A DNA stretch of 64,000 bases. Source: Psococerastis gibbosa. Taxonomy: Eukaryota > Arthropoda > Insecta > Psocodea > Psocidae. The stretch covers positions 22,841,464 through 22,905,463 of the forward strand of contig OZ020490.1 of assembly GCA_963971405.1 (NCBI GenBank), in the 5' to 3' direction. The notes under the pieces were generated by a model. The model did no database searches. It was not told the DNA's origin and was given only the letters and a program-made list of their open reading frames with translations. Within the stretch, counting starts at the first letter, position 1; every line of letters starts with the position of its first letter. The position numbers and the translations under genes are program-made. This document shows, one piece after another, positions 60,178-64,000 of the stretch.

Positions 60178-60592
60178 TTACGTGACGAAGCAGTAGAATC
60201 CGGGATGATAGGCCGTGGTCGTTCTGAAAGCGTACTTACAAACGTTTGCGACTTTATCGACTTCTAAGATTGTATCACGGAGGCTCAGGATTTTATTAGG
60301 GGGGCAAGAACCATACTTTTTATAAATGATACATCTGTAGTAATTTTAGTTGTTTCAGCTAAAACTCTTATATTTTTTTTAAATCAAGTTTTGCGGTCCC
60401 CCCTGGGTATGAGTCCGACTCAGCAGCAACTGAGCAACTGAGCAGCAACAGTTGCTATGCTGAGCCTCCGAGATACAGTCTTAGAAGTCTATACAGTGAA
60501 GATGTCGACAGCAGATGTTGACGAAACGTTTGGATGTACGCTTTCAGAACGACCACGGCCTATCATCCCGGATTCTTCTGCTTCGTCACATA
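60178..60592. mobile_element. 415-bp foldback element
   Basis: The arm from TTACGTGACGAAGCAG to GGAGGCTCAG (60178-60290) is inverted at 60464-60592 with small indels. The arms contain GGCCGTGGTCGTTCTGAAAG and GAAACGTTTG. Unassigned class. Confidence 0.7.
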
Positions 60593-60713
60593 TCGCATTG
60601 CACTATTAAAGTACCTACTACACTAAAGCACACTTCGCACTAGCGCTTACCCCGATTTCCCCCTATTAAGGCGCTATGTAGAAGAATATGAACTTGTACA
60701 AGTATCACATTAT

Positions 60714-60965
60714 TGCTTTCCAATTTATACGTAGTATAAGGAAAGCTTTGTGATTTTCGATTCCGAGTTTTCAACGGACTTACACGTTTTGAGGTCCCAG
60801 GAACCCAAAAATGTGGTTTTTACGAAATGCCTGTCTGTCTGTTCATCAATTTCCGGGCAAACTACTCCGTCGATTTTAATGCAATATGGCATGTAGGTTT
60901 ACAAAAATCATACCTCAAGACCATTTTTTATTTATTTTGGGCTAACTCAATATGGGGGTTTTTAT
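60714..60965 (+). repeat. Repeat H interrupted by the RTE-like LINE
   Basis: GCTTTCCAATTTATACGTAG through GGGCTAACTCAATATGGGGG; the remaining right part must lie beyond the window. Confidence 0.7.
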
Positions 60966-60983
60966 TACTTACTTTACTTTACT

Positions 60984-61700
60984 TTATCCGCGCCTTATCC
61001 CTTCGGAGGGGTCGGCGACTTGGATCTTCTTCTTCCACGCAATACCGTTTTCGGTGTCCTCTATGGTCAGGTTCAAGGTAATCAGGTCTTGTGCTACCTT
61101 CGCCTCCAGGGTCAGCTTGGGTCGGCCTCTCGGTCTCCTGCCCTCCACGACGTAGTTCTCCACTCGGTACAGCAGGTGTCCATCTTCCCTCCGTTTTGTA
61201 TGTCCCCACCATGCCAGGCGCCGTTCTCTCGCCTTATCTACAATGCTGGCTGTACTAAGATTTGCCCTGATGTCTTCATTCCTCCTCCTATCAGACAGCT
61301 TGCAGCCGATCGAATACCGGAGCATCCTCATCTCTGCGACATGTAAAAGGTTTTCCTCGCATTTCTTTAATGGCCAACATTCCGCACCATACAGCATTGC
61401 CGGTCTCACCACCTGCTTGTAAATTCTGCCTTTGAGTTTTTTGGGCATTTTCTTGTCTTTCAGAATTCCAGACATATCTCGCCATTTGCTCCACCCAACA
61501 TTAATTCTGGCTCTCACATCATCTTCACAGCCCCCGTTTTCGTTTAGGATCGATCCTAGGTATTTAAACGTCGTCGCCTTCTGGAGTTCCTGGTCATCTA
61601 TTCGGATTGTTCCTGCCTCTTGTGTAACGCATTCCATATACTCAGTTTTCTTTCGGTTCACTTTTAATCCTTGGTCTTCCCTTCCATGATCTCCACCCAT
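60984..61700 (-). pseudogene. RT thumb and C-terminal region of RTE-like LINE (shifted frame)
   Basis: 238 codons continue the RT after a one-base frameshift. The order is GLKVNRKKTEYM, FKYLGSILNENG, the PKKLKGRIYKQVVRPAMLYG block, AECWPLKKCEENLLHVAEMR, an RLAWWGHTKRR segment and a basic PRGRPKLTL tail. This is the thumb/connection architecture of RTE/BovB-like elements. The frame ends just before the TTTAC-type tail. The overlap of about 35 bases with the upstream RT frame locates the indel to about 61665-61690. Confidence 0.85.
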
Positions 61701-62746
61701 CTTTGGAGGGCCCTTTCTGCTTCTTCTCGGGAATCCGATACTAACAGGATATCGTCCGCAAACAACAGACTTTGTGGGGCTTCACCCTGGATTGTTCCCG
61801 TAACCACATCCATTATCAAAACGAAAATCAAAGGACTTAAAGAGGATCCCTGGTGCAGCCCGAAGGTAACGTCGAAGGCGGGTCCCATACCAGCTGCACT
61901 CCGCACCTTCGTCACTGAATCACGGTACATATCCTGAACCAACTGAATGTACTTCTCTGGCACACCTTTTGCCCGCAGCGCCTCCCAGATAAGACCGCGG
62001 GGGATTCTGTCATATGCCTTCTCTAGATCAATGAAAACAAAGTGGATTGGACTCAGTCTTTCACGACGCTTTTCTTGGAGTTTTCTAGCGATGTATATCC
62101 CGTCAGTTGTACCTCTTCCAGGCATAAAGCCAAGCTGGTTTTCGGATATAGTGTCGTTTGCCAGGGCACGTATTCTCTTCTCCACCACTCTTTCGAGCCA
62201 TTTCATTGCGTGGCACAGGAGCTTAATAGGTCGGTAATTTTCACAGCTCTGGACATCTCCCTTCCGCTTGTAAATTGGCACCACCACACTTTCTCTCCAT
62301 CGCTTGGGCATCGGTCCGCCGCTCACTATCAAGTTGAAAAGATGGGCTATGAGGGCCAAAGTATCTTCGCTCAAACTTTTGAAAGCTTCGATCGGGATCC
62401 CATCGGGGCCCGCTGCTTTCCCGCGTTGAAACGCATTCATAGCATCAGTTAACTCTGCCATTGTTATAGGTGGGATTTCCGCCTCATTTGCTCTGGCTTC
62501 GGGTAGCGGATTTCTTGGGTAGCCCTCGTTCATCACACCTTGAAAATACTCGGTCCATCTCGCTTTGATCTCGCTTTTGTCTGTAAGAACCCGTCCATCT
62601 GCACTTTTGACACACACAACTGCTTCCAGATCTTGCGTTTCTTTCTGGCGACACTTTGCGATTTTAAAAATTGCTTGCTCGCCCTCTTTAGTGCCTAGAT
62701 TTCGATACCAATCGTCAGTTGCTCTCCCTCTTGCCAGCACTATCTC
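61664..62746 (-). pseudogene. Reverse transcriptase core of RTE-like LINE
   Basis: 358 codons from 62740 are in frame with the endonuclease. Motifs in order: GKAAGPDGIPIEAF (about 107-120), ENYRPIKLL (167-175), NQLGFMPGRGTTDGI (201-215), FIDLEKAYD (catalytic Asp238), GLHQGSSLSPLIF (294-306) and LLFADDILL (catalytic Asp329/Asp330). These are the standard non-LTR RT blocks 0-5. Motif A and the FADD box are intact, so loss of function comes from the flanking stops and a frameshift just after residue 355. The YADD-type Tyr is Phe here, seen in many LINEs. Confidence 0.9.
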
Positions 62747-64000
62747 TTACCTTGCAGCCTTCTTAGCTCTTTTATAACTTTCTTTGGCTGTAGCCATTTT
62801 ATTTGCTTGCCAGACCCTGTAGGCTTCCTTTTTTACTTTCAGCGCACTCTGCACCTCCTCACACCACCACCACGTATCCCGCTCCATCGCCTTTCCACCC
62901 TTTGTCTTCCCGAGCACTTCTTCCCCCGCTATTAGGATTCCAGACTCCAAGCTGTTCCAGATTTCCTCGATATTTTGCGGGTCAATATCCTCTACAAGTT
63001 GCCTCACTCGGATGGCGAACGCTGCTCTCTCTTCCACTCTTTTCAGCTTATGCCATTTCATCTTGGGCTCAACGTGCCTCTTTGTCTTTTTTCTTCCCAT
63101 TAGGACCATATCGCAGACCAATAGACGATGCTGGTCAAAAACACAAATGCCTGGTATTACTTTGCAATCCTCGATGGTTTTCTTGTGTTTTTGCCTAACT
63201 AACACATAATCAATCTGTGACTGGTATGGGCCACTTTTGTACGTCACTAGGTATTCCTCCTTCTTCATAAATTGCGTGTTCGCAATCCACAACTGATGCG
63301 CAACCGCCCATTGTAGTATTCTTTCTCCACTTGCATTTTTAGACCCATAGCCATGCCCTCCATGCACTTCTTCATAGTTGGTTCGATCACATCCCACATG
63401 GCCATTCAAATCGGCACCAATAATTACATGTTCTTCGTTTGGTATACTAAGCATCATCTGGTCCAAGTCTTCATAAAACGTGTCCTTATCTTCATCACTG
63501 CTTCCCACCTGGGGTGCATAACCACAAATAACATTTAACACAACTTTGTCCGTCATAAAAATCTTACATAACATAAGCCGGTCACTCTTCCTCACTACGT
63601 CCACGACTGCATCTTTCATCTTCGGTTCGACAACAATGCCCACGCCATTTTTGTTATTACACGTGCCGTAGTAGATTAGCTTGTAGCCGTCCCCGATGTT
63701 TCTACTTCGGTCGCCTTTCCATTTGGTCTCTTGCACACAGAGCACACTGATTCCTCTTGTTTTCATCATTTGCGCGATTTCCATGCCTTAACCCCTCATT
63801 GTGCCAACGTTTATCGTAGCAAGGCGTACCTTTGTTGTCGTCCTACCTCTATTTTCTGTTTGCTTTCTTCCTCTTCTTTTCCGATGTCTTCTTCGTTCAC
63901 CGCTGTCTACGATGGTCAATTGCCCTCGGGTTCTTGTCACAGCAGCCGGGCTGTGCTGCGGTGCGTCGCTTAAGGGGGACGCCCTAACCGTATACTCGCT
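62747..64000 (-). pseudogene. Endonuclease region of RTE-like LINE with internal stop
   Basis: From the edge the frame encodes a Ser/Arg-rich stretch and then the endonuclease start (TINVGTM), where a TAA at 63788-63790 interrupts the conserved loop. Downstream the frame resumes with 345 codons from 63784. It contains the catalytic Glu of VQETKW (residue 19), GYAP near 89, GADLNGH (Asp125, Asn127), TYKSG near 181, IDYVL near 192 and a terminal DQHR (His219) equivalent to the usual SDHR. These are APE-type endonuclease signatures, which nick target DNA for priming. The frame ends at TAA 62747-62749 but is collinear and in frame with the reverse transcriptase that follows, so the two were once one polyprotein. 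'Craniofacial development protein 2-like' is a common mis-annotation of this domain. Confidence 0.85.

Larger units (their letters stand above)
60966..64000 (-). mobile_element. RTE-like non-LTR retrotransposon, 5' end beyond window, inactivated
   Basis: Read on the minus strand, one frame runs from the window edge at 64000 through a basic N-terminal region, an AP endonuclease, a reverse transcriptase and a C-terminal region. It is interrupted by TAA at 63788-63790, TAA at 62747-62749 and a frameshift near 61665-61690. The 3' end carries a short TTTAC-type tandem tail (60966-60985, + strand view), as RTE-clade elements often do. It is inserted in a copy of repeat H that starts at 60714. The few lesions suggest a fairly young insertion. 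RTE clade is assigned from overall sequence character and the short-repeat tail; a phylogeny would settle it. Confidence 0.85.

Noticed and set aside
61671..63198. Plus-strand ORFs over the RTE-like LINE
   Set aside because: Shadows of the minus-strand endonuclease and RT coding sequence.

Overview
The window looks like AT-rich arthropod (most likely insect) nuclear DNA. It is dominated by transposable-element remains around one conserved developmental gene. Assignment to an arthropod rests on the Pitx homeodomain variant, spliced exons in a TE-dense background, and arthropod-type non-LTR retrotransposons; a hemipteran is only a guess. I see no prokaryotic or organellar sequence, rRNA gene, functional tRNA gene or CRISPR array.

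The one host gene I can support is Pitx (Ptx1), on the + strand. Its first coding exon is 23700-23958 (His-rich N-terminus). A phase-1 intron of about 28.8 kb follows. Exon 2 (52761-53023) encodes homeodomain residues 1-46 and stops at the usual paired-class intron site. The rest of the homeodomain (the WFKNRR helix) and the C-terminal OAR part lie beyond 64000. A 138-bp minisatellite begins about 50 bp after the exon 2 donor.

Layout: 1-23.5 kb is upstream DNA with MITEs, SINEs and a 1.94-kb element with roughly 510-bp terminal inverted repeats (18853-20789). 23.5-24.0 kb holds Pitx exon 1. 24.0-52.7 kb (intron 1) contains degraded LINE reverse-transcriptase tails, hAT- and Harbinger-like MITEs, tRNA-derived SINEs, a 433-bp tandem triplication of nested MITEs (34.4-35.5 kb), and a spliceable-looking exon at 43918-44016 whose 3' end is tandemly duplicated. 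53.0-64.0 kb (intron 2) holds the minisatellite, a 5'-truncated LINE with an intact 346-codon ORF and 12-bp target-site duplication (54661-55723), an RNase H-side LINE tail (57640-58125), and a minus-strand RTE-like LINE running off the right edge (60966-64000) with endonuclease and reverse-transcriptase domains broken by two stops and a frameshift.

An ~850-bp dispersed repeat (called 'repeat H' here) occurs at least 12 times in both orientations. It has served as landing site for two LINEs, a foldback element and the 1.94-kb element. Uninterrupted copies act as empty-site references, so the exact insertion point and the TA target duplication of the 1.94-kb element can be read directly.
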